Below, in pieces: positions 10,401 to 18,143 of a stretch of DNA of 64,000 nucleotides. Position numbers and translations under genes: made by a program. The notes under the pieces were generated by a model. That model ran no database searches. It saw only the letters and a list, made by a program, of their open reading frames with translations, and was not told the origin of the DNA. The stretch comes from Microbulbifer mangrovi (GTDB taxonomy: Bacteria > Pseudomonadota > Gammaproteobacteria > Pseudomonadales > Cellvibrionaceae). Location of the stretch: the NCBI RefSeq assembly GCF_002009015.1, contig NZ_LZDE01000344.1:35943-99942 (forward strand). The letters run 5' to 3'. How positions within the stretch are numbered: the first letter of the stretch is position 1; each line of letters begins with the position of its first letter.

Positions 10401-11012
10401 AATCAGGCGGTTGAAAAGCTGCGCACTGCTGAACGCAATTTGATGGCGGCTGGTGGTGCGGTCGCCGGAGACTCTCTGACTCGCGCCGCTGCGCTGAGCC
10501 TGTTCAAAGCCATGGCTTACAAGGATGAGTACGAGGTGGCGCGGTTGTACAGCGGTGAGGAATTCCAGCGCCAGTTGCGTGAAACCTTCAGTGGCGAATA
10601 CAAACTGAAATTCCTGATGGCACCGCCGTTGCTTGCACGTCCGGATTCCAGCGGGCGCATTCGCAAGATCACTCTGGGCCCATGGCTGGCAAAAACACTG
10701 CCTATCCTCGCCAAAGGCAAGGTGTTGCGCGGTACTCCGCTAGATATCTTTGGTTACACACAGGAGCGTCGCCAGGAGCGCAGCTGGGCGCGGGAAGTGC
10801 GTCAGTCCGTGTTGGATGTGGCTGCAGGCCTGGGGGCAGGCAACAGGGAGTTCGCTGCGGAGCTGCTGGCATTACCGCAACAGGTGCGGGGCTACGGCCA
10901 TGTGCGCGCGGCCAAGCTGGACGCGGTGCGCGAACGCTGGAATGCCCTGCGCAGTCGCTTCAAACGCGATGGCGGTAGCGGTAGTGGTGTCGAACTGGCA
11001 GAGTGGAACTAA
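7476..11012 (+). CDS. Indolepyruvate ferredoxin oxidoreductase family protein (fused subunits)
   Basis: This is a 1178-residue single-chain 2-oxoacid:ferredoxin oxidoreductase. It would oxidatively decarboxylate aryl- or branched 2-oxoacids to acyl-CoA with thiamine diphosphate, passing electrons to ferredoxin. The N-terminal part carries the pyrimidine/TPP-binding domains (ISGYRGSPLGGYD near residue 55; GDGTYNHSG). Cys647, Cys650, Cys653 and Cys659 form an iron-sulfur cluster motif (CEGCGDC…C). The gamma-type oxidoreductase domain begins near residue 735 (VAGIGGSGVLT), and a DUF6537-type C-terminal domain follows. Such fused proteins are common in Proteobacteria degrading aromatic or branched amino acids. 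The AAGG-containing ribosome site supports the ATG at 7476; a second ATG lies two codons later. Confidence 0.92.
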   Translation: MAMVETDQELGFDREYSLKAAFTRDSGRVFLTGIDALVRLPLMQKRLDEQAGLNTAGFISGYRGSPLGGYDQTLWRHKKLLAERDIHFEPGINEDLGATNIWGTQLLDHYRQQATRDGVFSIWYGKGHGVDRSADVFRQANIQGTSKLGGVLALCGDDHTAESSMFSHNTDQIFESVMMPLLFPATIDEYLTLGLAGIALSRFSGLWVGFKTITETVESGASIVVPPLPNFVLPKSFPIPAHGLNYDPHLNWPAERMEYERRMLEERLPAAKAFAYANGLDKTIVAAPQKRFGIVTVGKAHGDLLEALKLLELSEQDLLDAGISIHKVAMSWPLEPRGMSEFARGMERVLVVEEKRPLVEDQMKNLFYSWPDSERPKVAGKKDLDGNDLLPAIWGFGPDQVAKAITRWLADTELAERLIPLAEKLGSGVLQKANGLLAREPIFCAGCPHNSSTKLPEGSTGSAGIGCHIMALGKGLRTDTYSHMGGEGAHWVGLHRFSSDKHIFQNMGDGTYNHSGLLAIRQAVASKINITYKILLNDAVAMTGGQPADGEVTVPTLSRQLLAEGVGQVCLVSENPDYWNANRNLVPAEVQIFHRDDLDEVQRKLRDTAGVTAIIYEQVCAAEKRRRRKKGQMVDPAKRLLINHRVCEGCGDCSVQSSCIAVEPLETEFGRKRQVNQSSCNKDMRCADGFCPSFVSVEGGELKKPALKSLAESIDEASQGLTDAPKPQLDQPLSILVAGIGGSGVLTVAALLGMAAHLEEKGSTTLYFTGLSQKNGAVVAHVKVGNRPQDITTARIRDGAVDLLLGCDMVTAAGQRPKFASGRMKALVNTAEVPVAAFVRNNELAFPADETAQSIESVAGEYHALDANRYAEALFGDTVAANLMMMGYACQQGLLPVSQSAIERAVELNGVAVENNLRAFRAGRLLVENPRAIEQLLSPAQVVKLVEPEEGVDQLVARLSRELTEYQSAAYARHFNQAVEKLRTAERNLMAAGGAVAGDSLTRAAALSLFKAMAYKDEYEVARLYSGEEFQRQLRETFSGEYKLKFLMAPPLLARPDSSGRIRKITLGPWLAKTLPILAKGKVLRGTPLDIFGYTQERRQERSWAREVRQSVLDVAAGLGAGNREFAAELLALPQQVRGYGHVRAAKLDAVRERWNALRSRFKRDGGSGSGVELAEWN

Positions 11013-11027
11013 CGCGAAAGGAATTAA

Positions 11028-11058
11028 AAAAATCCCGGGTAGATCCCGGGATTTTTTT
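11028..11058. terminator. Bidirectional terminator between IOR and chrR-type genes
   Basis: The 10-bp stem AAATCCCGGG / CCCGGGATTT has a five-base loop, an A-run on the left and a T-run on the right. It can therefore end transcription from both convergent genes. Confidence 0.9.
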
Positions 11059-11090
11059 TGCCTGATGAATTGGCTTGCCTCGCCTTGCAG

Positions 11091-11807
11091 TTACTGCGGC
11101 CGGAACGAGAGGAATGGGTTCACCAGTTTTCCCATTATCCCTGTCAGTGCCACCGGCGCTTCCACTACCGACAGGCACAGGCATTCGTGATTCTGGGTGG
11201 CGGTGGGGCGATGGGTTTCGCCCGGCTCGCGCACCAGGAAATCACCGCGAGAGTAAATGCCATCGGCATCAGAAAAACTGCCGTAAAGCACCATAGTGAT
11301 CTCCGTGCCGCGGTGATCGTGCTCGGCCACCTTGTTGCCCGGTGCGATACGGTGGAAAGCGACTTCGTGCTGGCATTGTCCGGTTTTCAAGCGCGCTTCC
11401 TTCAACCCCTTGGAGAGGCGACGCCAGCGCAATGCCGAGTTTTGCCCGAGCAGCTTTTCGACCACCGGGGGAACAGATGCGAACACCGGATCTTTAGCCA
11501 GTTTACGGGGCAGGGCCGTTCTCGGTGCCTTTTGTTCGGGTGCTTCTGGGGCATCGAATGACTGGTTGCCTGAGTCTATCCGCTGCATCAGCTGCTCGAA
11601 GGATTGTTTTTCCTGCTCCGGGGCGCTAGCAAGTGCAGGCGCGCTGGTTGCCAGCAAATTGCCGCCGATGCCGTTGAGAAGCTTGAGATCGGCTGCGCAT
11701 TTGGGGCACAGCTGCAGGTGGGCCGCTACCACGATACTGTGGGCCCAGTTCAGGCTTCCGCTGGCGTATTCCAGGAGCATGTTGTTGTCTGGATGGTGAT
11801 GAATCAT
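11091..11807 (-). CDS. chrR: ChrR-type cupin anti-sigma factor
   Basis: This 238-residue protein has the two-domain layout of ChrR. The N-terminal zinc anti-sigma (ZAS) domain shows the ligand set His near residue 3-5, His30, Cys34 and Cys37 (HLQLCPKC). A C-terminal cupin domain carries EHDHRGTE and GETHRP as probable metal ligands. In the characterised system the ZAS domain holds the sigma factor inactive, and the cupin domain is needed for release by singlet oxygen or organic peroxides. Its ribosome site overlaps the stop codon of the sigma gene six bases upstream, indicating translational coupling. The central segment (residues about 60-120) is longer and more charged than the ends. Confidence 0.85.
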   Translation of the reverse strand: MIHHHPDNNMLLEYASGSLNWAHSIVVAAHLQLCPKCAADLKLLNGIGGNLLATSAPALASAPEQEKQSFEQLMQRIDSGNQSFDAPEAPEQKAPRTALPRKLAKDPVFASVPPVVEKLLGQNSALRWRRLSKGLKEARLKTGQCQHEVAFHRIAPGNKVAEHDHRGTEITMVLYGSFSDADGIYSRGDFLVREPGETHRPTATQNHECLCLSVVEAPVALTGIMGKLVNPFLSFRPQ

Positions 11808-11813
11808 GGTTAC

Positions 11814-12446
11814 CTACCTGACAATGGTGCTTTGTAGTTTCTTGAGGGCCAGTCGTACACGCGACTTGACGGTGCCCAGGGGCAGACCGAGTTCCTCGGA
11901 GATTTCACTGTGTGATTTGCCTTCCATATAGGCTTTTTCAATCACGTGACTTTGCTCCGGTGGGAGGCTCTGCAAGCCGTCAGCGACTGCGCTTTCACTG
12001 CGTGACTGCTGTAGGTAAATTAGCGGCTGGTCGTCCTGGCTGTCGTCCCAAATATCCTCTACGTTCAGGCTTTCATCGGTATCTGGTTGCCGGCCATGGC
12101 GGCGCAAGGCATCGATGCGGCAGTTACGCATGATGGTATATATCCATGTGCTCGCAGCGGCCTTGTCCGGGTTGAAGCTCGGTGCTTTTCGCCAAACCTT
12201 GAACAGAACCTCCTGTACAAGTTCGTCTGCAGCTTCCGGTGCCGAGCTCTGCCCTCCGCGACTGAACTGGAACCCCTTGATTAATGGGGAGAAGTGGAAA
12301 TACAGCTGCTCGAAGGCGGCGCGATCGCGATGTCGCCCCACTCGGATCAGCAGTCTGCTCCATTCGTCATTTCTGGCCTGGTCAGAAGCCTGCACTATTG
12401 TTTGACTCACTGTTTCTGTGTTCCATTTCGACCATTGTACTGGCAA
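11814..12446 (-). CDS. ECF sigma-70 family factor, probable ChrR partner (ECF11-like)
   Basis: This protein of up to 210 residues contains sigma region 2 (AFEQLYFHFSPLIKGF … ELVQEVLFKVWRKAP … WIYTIMRNCRIDALRR) and region 4 (LPPEQSHVIEKAYMEGKSHSEISEELGLPLGTVKSRVRLALKKL). The open frame begins with TTG at 12446; a GTG at 12410 is an equally good start and neither has a strong ribosome site. It directly precedes the anti-sigma gene, as in the rpoE-chrR module. A match to the TGATCC-type promoter 39 bases upstream of 12446 suggests autoregulation. The likely target is the lipid-modification operon facing it. Confidence 0.88.
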   Translation of the reverse strand: MPVQWSKWNTETVSQTIVQASDQARNDEWSRLLIRVGRHRDRAAFEQLYFHFSPLIKGFQFSRGGQSSAPEAADELVQEVLFKVWRKAPSFNPDKAAASTWIYTIMRNCRIDALRRHGRQPDTDESLNVEDIWDDSQDDQPLIYLQQSRSESAVADGLQSLPPEQSHVIEKAYMEGKSHSEISEELGLPLGTVKSRVRLALKKLQSTIVR

Positions 12447-12484
12447 TGGTCTTCAGCTGCTTGGCTTACCTACTGTTCACCGGG

Positions 12485-12513
12485 TTCTACGCGGGATTTT
12501 CCGGTTTGGATCA
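12485..12513 (-). promoter_or_regulatory. Candidate ECF11-type promoter for the sigma/chrR operon
   Basis: On the minus strand TGATCC (12508-12513) is followed after 18 bases by TAGAA (12485-12489). The -35 element is identical to that reported for the RpoE of Rhodobacter sphaeroides; the -10 element departs from its TAAGA. The position, about 40-65 bases before the sigma start, fits an autoregulated promoter. No equally good match was found on the plus strand for the facing operon. Confidence 0.5.
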
Positions 12514-12655
12514 ATTGCGGGTCACACTCTTTATCTATCTCGATTCGTGGGGGCGATACCCGGTGCACAGATATTGTGACCGGGTGGTAATCTGATTGGC
12601 GTTTGGCGGCGTAATCAAAGGTAACCGTTCAGACGCGACGCCCGGGAGGGGCAAT

Positions 12656-13108
12656 ATGGCATCGCTGGTAAATCGTATTAAGCGGCTCTACTCCGATTTT
12701 TTGGCGGCAGATCCAGGCTCAATCGCCGAAGTTTATGCGGAGGATGTGGAATTCTCCGACCCGGTACATGTAATACGCGGTCTCCGTGATATGCAGGCTT
12801 ACTTTGCCGGCGTCGCCAAGAACCTCCAGGAATGCCGGTTTGAGTTCGACCAAACGTTGATCGACGGCAACACTCTCAACCTCTGGTGGACCATGCATTA
12901 TCGCCATCCCCGTCTCGGCGGTGGCAAGCTTCTGAGCCTGAGAGGGGCGTCTCTGTTGCAGCTGGATTTGGAGCGGGATCGCGTTTTGGCCCACGAAGAT
13001 ATCTACGACCTCGGTGCCATGGTGTATGAACAGGTACCACTGCTGGGGTCGGTATTACGCTACGTTAAGCGGGGCATTGCCAGCGGTAGTGGAGCACAGG
13101 GTCAATGA
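12656..13108 (+). CDS. NTF2/SnoaL-like fold protein, first gene of lipid operon
   Basis: The start at 12656 follows the strong site GGGAGGGG and gives a 150-residue protein. An upstream GTG/ATG frame to 12596 lacks such a site. The sequence has the cone-shaped NTF2-like pattern (FLAADPGSIAEVYAEDVEFSDPVHVIRGLRDMQAYF, then strands ending near YDLGAMVYE). Family members bind small hydrophobic molecules or act as isomerases or cyclases. Its place at the head of the sigma-facing operon suggests a role in handling a lipid intermediate; that is inference. Confidence 0.78.
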   Translation: MASLVNRIKRLYSDFLAADPGSIAEVYAEDVEFSDPVHVIRGLRDMQAYFAGVAKNLQECRFEFDQTLIDGNTLNLWWTMHYRHPRLGGGKLLSLRGASLLQLDLERDRVLAHEDIYDLGAMVYEQVPLLGSVLRYVKRGIASGSGAQGQ

Positions 13109-13162
13109 AAAGATATCAGCCCGATAACCTGCTGATGGGTAGTCGGTGGAGGTGCAGCACAA

Positions 13163-13951
13163 ATGTCTAAAAATGTTAGTCCTGCTGAAAAACAGACCAT
13201 CTGGATTACCGGTGCGAGTTCAGGGATTGGCGCTGAGCTGGTGCGGATACTGACCGGCGAGGGGCATTTCGTGATCATCAGCGGTCGCAATCGAGATACA
13301 TTGCTGGAACTACAGAAACCAGCTCCCAAATTGGTCAAGGTTTTACCCTGTGATGTCGGCGATGACGCTTCCATGGCAGAAGCGGGTGCATTACTGAAAG
13401 ACATTACGGATCAGCTCGATCTGGTAATTGCCTGTGCGGGTACCTGCGAGTATGACGACGATCTGTCCCTGGATATTGTGAGCTATCGCAGGGTGTTCGA
13501 CAGTAATTTCTTCGGTGTAGTGAATACGCTGCGAGTGGCTTTGCCGCTACTTACCAATGCGCGAGCCCCCGTGTTTGTTGCGCTAGGGAGTCTGTCATCC
13601 GTCGTGGGGTTTCCGCGCGCAGAGGCCTATGGCGCTTCAAAGGCGGCGCTTCAATATTTTATGGATGCGCTGCGCGCAGATACCTCAAATGTTGCCCTGC
13701 GGTCCGTATTGGTCCGCCCCGGCTTTATCGATACGCCCTTGACCCGTGAAAATGACTTTGAGATGCCGTTCCTGATGCCTCCAGAGGAGGCTGCCCACCG
13801 GATTCTCGCTGGAATCAGGAGTGGCAAGAGCGTGATCGATTTTCCCCGTCGAATGAGTTGGCCTTTGCGGTTACTGGGTGTGCTGCGGCCGGTGTGGTTT
13901 GGCATATGTGCACCTCGCATGACCAGAATTAAAAAATTGAGGAGAGGCTGA
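13163..13951 (+). CDS. Short-chain dehydrogenase/reductase (SDR)
   Basis: This 262-residue enzyme has the NAD(P) motif TGASSGIG (residues 16-23), an NAG-like segment (ACAG) and catalytic Ser143, Tyr156 and Lys160 (YGASK), so the active site looks intact. It would reduce a carbonyl or oxidise an alcohol on an unidentified substrate. Its stop codon overlaps the start of the next gene (TGATG), showing tight translational coupling in the operon. The hydrophobic C-terminal segment (residues about 230-250) may associate with the membrane. Confidence 0.88.
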   Translation: MSKNVSPAEKQTIWITGASSGIGAELVRILTGEGHFVIISGRNRDTLLELQKPAPKLVKVLPCDVGDDASMAEAGALLKDITDQLDLVIACAGTCEYDDDLSLDIVSYRRVFDSNFFGVVNTLRVALPLLTNARAPVFVALGSLSSVVGFPRAEAYGASKAALQYFMDALRADTSNVALRSVLVRPGFIDTPLTRENDFEMPFLMPPEEAAHRILAGIRSGKSVIDFPRRMSWPLRLLGVLRPVWFGICAPRMTRIKKLRRG

Positions 13952-15243
13952 TGAAAATCGCCATTGTTGGCAGCGGTATTTCAGGATTGACCGCGGCGCA
14001 TTTGTTGCATGAGAAATATGACATCACTCTGTTCGAAGCGGACGACCGCCTGGGCGGGCACACTGCCACCATTGATGTGCGTGAAGGCGACCGGACACTC
14101 GCGATTGATACCGGATTCATTGTTTTTAATGACTGGACCTATCCCAATTTCATCAAGCTTATGAGCAAGCTTGGGGTGGAATCACAGCCTACGGATATGG
14201 GGTTCAGCGTGTCGACGCCGCAACTGTCTGAGGTGGGCCAGGGGCAGGGCGGGCGCGAGTTTGAGTATGCGGGAAATAACCTCAACTCCCTGTTTGCCCA
14301 GCGTCGCAACCTGCTGGATGGTGGGCACTGGCGGATGCTCAAGGATATTGTACGTTTCAACCGGGACGCGGTAAGTGACTGGCGCGATGGAGAGTTGAGC
14401 CCGTCGATGACCCTGGGTCACTATCTGGATAGCAATGGCTATTCCGCGGAATTTTCGTCCCGCTATCTCGTGCCCATGGGGTCGGCCATCTGGTCTGCCA
14501 GCATGTCCCGCATGCTGGATTTCTCCGTGGACTTCTTTATCCGTTTTTTCTACAACCACGGCCTGTTGAATATTTTCAATAGACCCCAGTGGCGTGTGAT
14601 TCAGGGCGGATCCCGGAGCTATATCGAGCCGTTGGTGCGCGGATTTTCAGACCGTATCCGGCTGTCTTCGCCGGTACAGCGAGTCGTTCGTGGGGAGCAG
14701 GGAGTGACCCTGGAATACCGGGGTCAGCATGGCGAATCCCGGCACGAAGAGTTTGATCAGGTGATATTCGCCTGTCACTCGGACCAGGCGCTGGCAATGC
14801 TGGGTGACGCCGACGCGAGCGAGCAGGATATCCTTGGGCAGATCCCCTATGAGAAAAATTCTGTTGTGTTGCACACGGATATAGGTCTGTTGCCCCGTCG
14901 CCGCAGCGCCTGGGCCAGCTGGAATTATCGGCTGCAGGGCGCGCATGACAGCCTTCCGGCGCTCACCTATAACATGAATATCCTGCAGCGGCTGGATACG
15001 CAAAAAACCTATTGTGTCACCCTGAATGCGGATCATGCCATTGATCCCGCCAAAGTCATTGGCCGTTACGAGTATTCCCATCCCCAGTTTTCGGTGGATG
15101 GCACGCATGCGCAGTCTCGCTGGTCGGAAGTTAATGGCGTCAAGCGCACCTGGTTCTGCGGCGCATATTGGGCCAATGGTTTCCATGAAGACGGGGTCGT
15201 CAGCGCGATTCGTGTGGCGAGGGGTTTGGGAGTCGATTTCTAG
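13951..15243 (+). CDS. FAD-dependent amine oxidase-type oxidoreductase
   Basis: This 430-residue flavoprotein begins with the dinucleotide-binding motif VGSGISGLTAAHLL, followed by the FAD ribose motif near FEADDRLGGHTATID. The C-terminal motif WFCGAYWANGFHEDGVVSAIRVA closes the FAD site. The subgroup is consistently found beside DUF1365 and cyclopropane-synthase-like genes. In Rhodobacter sphaeroides, genes of this neighbourhood take part in making modified (methylated and furan) fatty acids, so a lipid desaturase or oxidase role is plausible but inferred. The start overlaps the SDR stop, and the stop overlaps the next start. Confidence 0.88.
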   Translation: MKIAIVGSGISGLTAAHLLHEKYDITLFEADDRLGGHTATIDVREGDRTLAIDTGFIVFNDWTYPNFIKLMSKLGVESQPTDMGFSVSTPQLSEVGQGQGGREFEYAGNNLNSLFAQRRNLLDGGHWRMLKDIVRFNRDAVSDWRDGELSPSMTLGHYLDSNGYSAEFSSRYLVPMGSAIWSASMSRMLDFSVDFFIRFFYNHGLLNIFNRPQWRVIQGGSRSYIEPLVRGFSDRIRLSSPVQRVVRGEQGVTLEYRGQHGESRHEEFDQVIFACHSDQALAMLGDADASEQDILGQIPYEKNSVVLHTDIGLLPRRRSAWASWNYRLQGAHDSLPALTYNMNILQRLDTQKTYCVTLNADHAIDPAKVIGRYEYSHPQFSVDGTHAQSRWSEVNGVKRTWFCGAYWANGFHEDGVVSAIRVARGLGVDF

Positions 15244-15995
15244 TGCGCAGCGGTCTTTACACTGGCTGGATTCAGCACAGACGTATGCAGCCTCGGGAGC
15301 ACGGATTCCGTTATCGGGGTTTTATGGTGTATGCGTTTCTGCACGAGCTGCCAACGCTATTTGCCCAGACGCGATTGTGGTCCGACAAACCCGGTGCGCC
15401 GGCGCGTTTCTGCCGGGAAGATTTCTTTGGGGATCCGGCTATTCCGCTGGAGGAGGCAGTCCGAGCGCGGGTATATGAGGAGCTTGGCTCTCGCCCGGAA
15501 GGACCCATTGCGCTACTCGCGAACTGGCGGTATTTCGGCTACAACATGAATCCCATCAGTGTGTATTACTGCTTCGATCGGGCCGGTGAGGCAGTGGAAT
15601 ACTTGCTGGTAGATGTGCACAACACGCCCTGGAACGAGCGGCATGGCTACGTTCTGGATGTGCGGTCCCAGGATCGGGTGCACAAGACTGAATTCCGCAA
15701 GGAACTGCATGTATCCCCGTTTATGCCACTGGACCAGCGCTATCTGTGGCGAAGCACGATGCCCGGTGACAGGCTTTCCATCCGCATCCAGTCCGTGCAG
15801 GGGCAGGAGCGGGTGTTTGACGCTTGTATGACCCTGAAGCGCGAGGAAATCAGTGGGGCGGCGCTGCGCAAGAAACTGATCCAGTTTCCGCTGCACACCG
15901 TAAAAATCATCATCTCAATATACTGGCAGGCGCTAAAGCTTCTGGTGAAGCGTATTCCCCTGTTTACCCATCCGGGAAAGAAGCGCCCTTTGTAG
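15243..15995 (+). CDS. DUF1365 domain-containing protein
   Basis: This 250-residue protein starts with GTG at 15243, overlapping the previous TAG stop by one base. The family signature is visible in HRRMQPREHGFRYRGFMVY and GYNMNPISVYYCF, with a conserved NTPWNERHGYVL segment. DUF1365 genes lie almost invariably between an amine-oxidase-like flavoprotein and a cyclopropane-synthase-like methyltransferase, as here. Biochemical function is not settled. A basic, hydrophobic C-terminal tail (residues about 215-245) suggests membrane contact. Confidence 0.88.
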   Translation: MRSGLYTGWIQHRRMQPREHGFRYRGFMVYAFLHELPTLFAQTRLWSDKPGAPARFCREDFFGDPAIPLEEAVRARVYEELGSRPEGPIALLANWRYFGYNMNPISVYYCFDRAGEAVEYLLVDVHNTPWNERHGYVLDVRSQDRVHKTEFRKELHVSPFMPLDQRYLWRSTMPGDRLSIRIQSVQGQERVFDACMTLKREEISGAALRKKLIQFPLHTVKIIISIYWQALKLLVKRIPLFTHPGKKRPL

Positions 15996-16073
15996 TTGCT
16001 ATTGTTGGGCTGCAAGTGTGCCCGCTAGCTGCGACGTAATCGAATATCAAGTTAGAGCCGGAGAGCAATCGAT

Positions 16074-17504
16074 ATGAAGTCTGGATACAAGTCCGCCCCT
16101 GCCACCGGGGCAGATTTCCTCGCCGAAGCGAACAGGAAACTTTCAGAAAACGTCGCGGGGCAAGCGGGGATGAAGGCAGGTGCTGTGCTTGATGCGGCGA
16201 ACGAGCAGGACAACCTGCCCAGTGCTCGTCGTGCAGCGCCGATATCCCGGTTCGAGCGTCTTTGCCGCTGGTTGCTGTTGGAGAAGCTGAAGAGTGTACG
16301 CGTGGGAACATTGTTCGTGCACGAGCAATATGCGTTGACTTCAGCGAGTCAGGGGAATAATTCCGCGGGCAGGGGGGCACTGGTGTTTGGCGAACCCGCC
16401 GGCACGTCCGATATCGAGGCGCATATCGTTGTGACAGATCCGACCCTGTATGCGCAGGTGGTGCTCAATGGATCGATCGGGTCCGGCGAAGCGTACATGG
16501 ACGGCGCCTGGCGCTCACCGGATCTCGTCCAGGTGATCCGCTTGATGACTGCCAATATGGCGTTGCTGGAAAGCCTCGATTCGAAATGGAATTTTCTGAA
16601 TAAAATTGCCCTCAAGGCGCTACATGCGCTGAATGGCAATTCATTGCATGGCTCTCGTCGCAATATCTCTGCCCATTATGACCTGGGCAACGATTTCTTC
16701 GGTTTGTTTCTTGACCCGACCATGCTCTATTCATCGGCGGTGTTCCCGTCCAAAGATGCGAGTCTCGCCGAGGCGTCGGAGTTCAAGCTCGCTCGTATCT
16801 GTCGCAAGCTGCAGCTCAAGGAAACGGATCATCTGCTGGAGATCGGCACCGGGTGGGGCGGAATGGCGGTATACGCGGCCAGGAAGTATGGATGCCGGGT
16901 AACCACCACCACCATTTCAAGAGAACAGTACGAGTATGCAAAAGCCTGGGTCGCCCGCGAGGGGCTTGAGGACCGGGTAACACTGTTGCTCAAGGATTAT
17001 CGGGAACTGGAGGGGCAGTTCGACAAACTCGTTTCCATCGAGATGGTCGAGGCCGTGGGGCATCAGTACTATCGCGACTTTTTCTCTCGCTGCAGTGCGC
17101 TGCTGAAGCCCCATGGATTGATGGTCATGCAGGCCATCACCATTCAGGACCAGCGCTTCGAGCAGTACAAAAACAGTGTCGACTTTATCCAGCGGTATAT
17201 TTTCCCGGGTGGCTGCCTGCCGTCCAACCAGGTAGTTGCCGACAATATTGCCAATCACACGGACATGCAGATTGTCGGCCTGGACGATATTACTTTCGAC
17301 TATGCGATGACGCTGCGATCGTGGAGGAAAGCCTTCTTTGAACGGATTGATGAAGTGCGTCAGCAGGGTTTTGACGAGCGCTTTATCAATATGTGGGATT
17401 TCTATTTCTGCTACTGCGAAGGTGGTTTCCTCGAGCGGGTGATCAGCACTGCGCAGTTCACCTTTGCCAAGCCCCGATGCAATACATTGCCATCGCTGAA
17501 TTAA
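16074..17504 (+). CDS. Cyclopropane-fatty-acyl-phospholipid synthase family methyltransferase
   Basis: This 476-residue SAM-dependent methyltransferase has the Cfa domain in the C-terminal two thirds: AHYDLGNDFF, motif I LLEIGTGWGG (residues 254-263), SIEMVEAVGHQYY and SVDFIQRYIFPGG. The N-terminal 60 residues are polar and low-complexity and are not part of the usual family core. These enzymes transfer a methyl group to the double bond of phospholipid acyl chains, giving cyclopropane or methylated products. With the flavoprotein and DUF1365 genes it probably forms a membrane-lipid remodelling pathway. It follows a 78-bp gap that may hold an internal promoter. Confidence 0.9.
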   Translation: MKSGYKSAPATGADFLAEANRKLSENVAGQAGMKAGAVLDAANEQDNLPSARRAAPISRFERLCRWLLLEKLKSVRVGTLFVHEQYALTSASQGNNSAGRGALVFGEPAGTSDIEAHIVVTDPTLYAQVVLNGSIGSGEAYMDGAWRSPDLVQVIRLMTANMALLESLDSKWNFLNKIALKALHALNGNSLHGSRRNISAHYDLGNDFFGLFLDPTMLYSSAVFPSKDASLAEASEFKLARICRKLQLKETDHLLEIGTGWGGMAVYAARKYGCRVTTTTISREQYEYAKAWVAREGLEDRVTLLLKDYRELEGQFDKLVSIEMVEAVGHQYYRDFFSRCSALLKPHGLMVMQAITIQDQRFEQYKNSVDFIQRYIFPGGCLPSNQVVADNIANHTDMQIVGLDDITFDYAMTLRSWRKAFFERIDEVRQQGFDERFINMWDFYFCYCEGGFLERVISTAQFTFAKPRCNTLPSLN

Positions 17505-17508
17505 GCTG

Positions 17509-18081
17509 ATGGATTCTGTAGCCAGCGTGCAATCCCGATCGCGCAATTTCGGTAAACTACTGCTCAGCGGCTTGCTGTTTGAACTGGTGTGGTTTCTGTG
17601 TGTGGTCTCGCCAGGGACTGCACTGTTGACTATCGTCACGCTGTGCAATCTCTTGTTTCACCTGTGGTTTTTTGATCTCACTGGCCCTGGCGCTGGTGGT
17701 ATCAGGGGGGCTCTGCGTACCTTGGTATGGGTAGCGGTTGTGACCGTCTCCGGCTGTGTGATGGACTCGCTACTCTTCCGCTTCGGGCTCTTCGAGACAT
17801 CGAGCCAGATCGTGCTATTGCCTGTCTGGCTGTCACTTCTGTGGGTGAATTTCGCCCTGGCACTGAGGTTTGCGTTTCACTTTCTACAGCGTAAGTTCTG
17901 GGTGGCGGCCTTGTTTGGCGCAATCGGGGGACCTGCAAGTTACCTGGTCGGGGCGAAGATCAATGCCTCTGTTAGCCTCGCTGAGCCGCTTGGGCTATCG
18001 CTGGCGATACTTGCAGGACTCTGGACTGTCTATCTGCCAGTAGTGATGCAGTGCGCCAAGGCACCGGTGTTTCGGCGATAA
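17509..18081 (+). CDS. DUF2878 family membrane protein
   Basis: This is a 190-residue integral membrane protein with about five to six helices, matching DUF2878 in its HLWFF segment and the repeated aromatic/Trp-rich helices. The start is four bases after the methyltransferase stop, so the two genes are almost certainly co-transcribed. DUF2878 proteins recur with ECF/ChrR-linked lipid operons; function is unknown. The helical arrangement would suit a membrane partner or lipid carrier, which is inference. Confidence 0.82.
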   Translation: MDSVASVQSRSRNFGKLLLSGLLFELVWFLCVVSPGTALLTIVTLCNLLFHLWFFDLTGPGAGGIRGALRTLVWVAVVTVSGCVMDSLLFRFGLFETSSQIVLLPVWLSLLWVNFALALRFAFHFLQRKFWVAALFGAIGGPASYLVGAKINASVSLAEPLGLSLAILAGLWTVYLPVVMQCAKAPVFRR

Positions 18082-18143
18082 AACCTCGAACCTTTGTGTG
18101 TTTTCAAGAATTTTCCCGTTGAGTAATTTCCCCGGAGGTGGTC

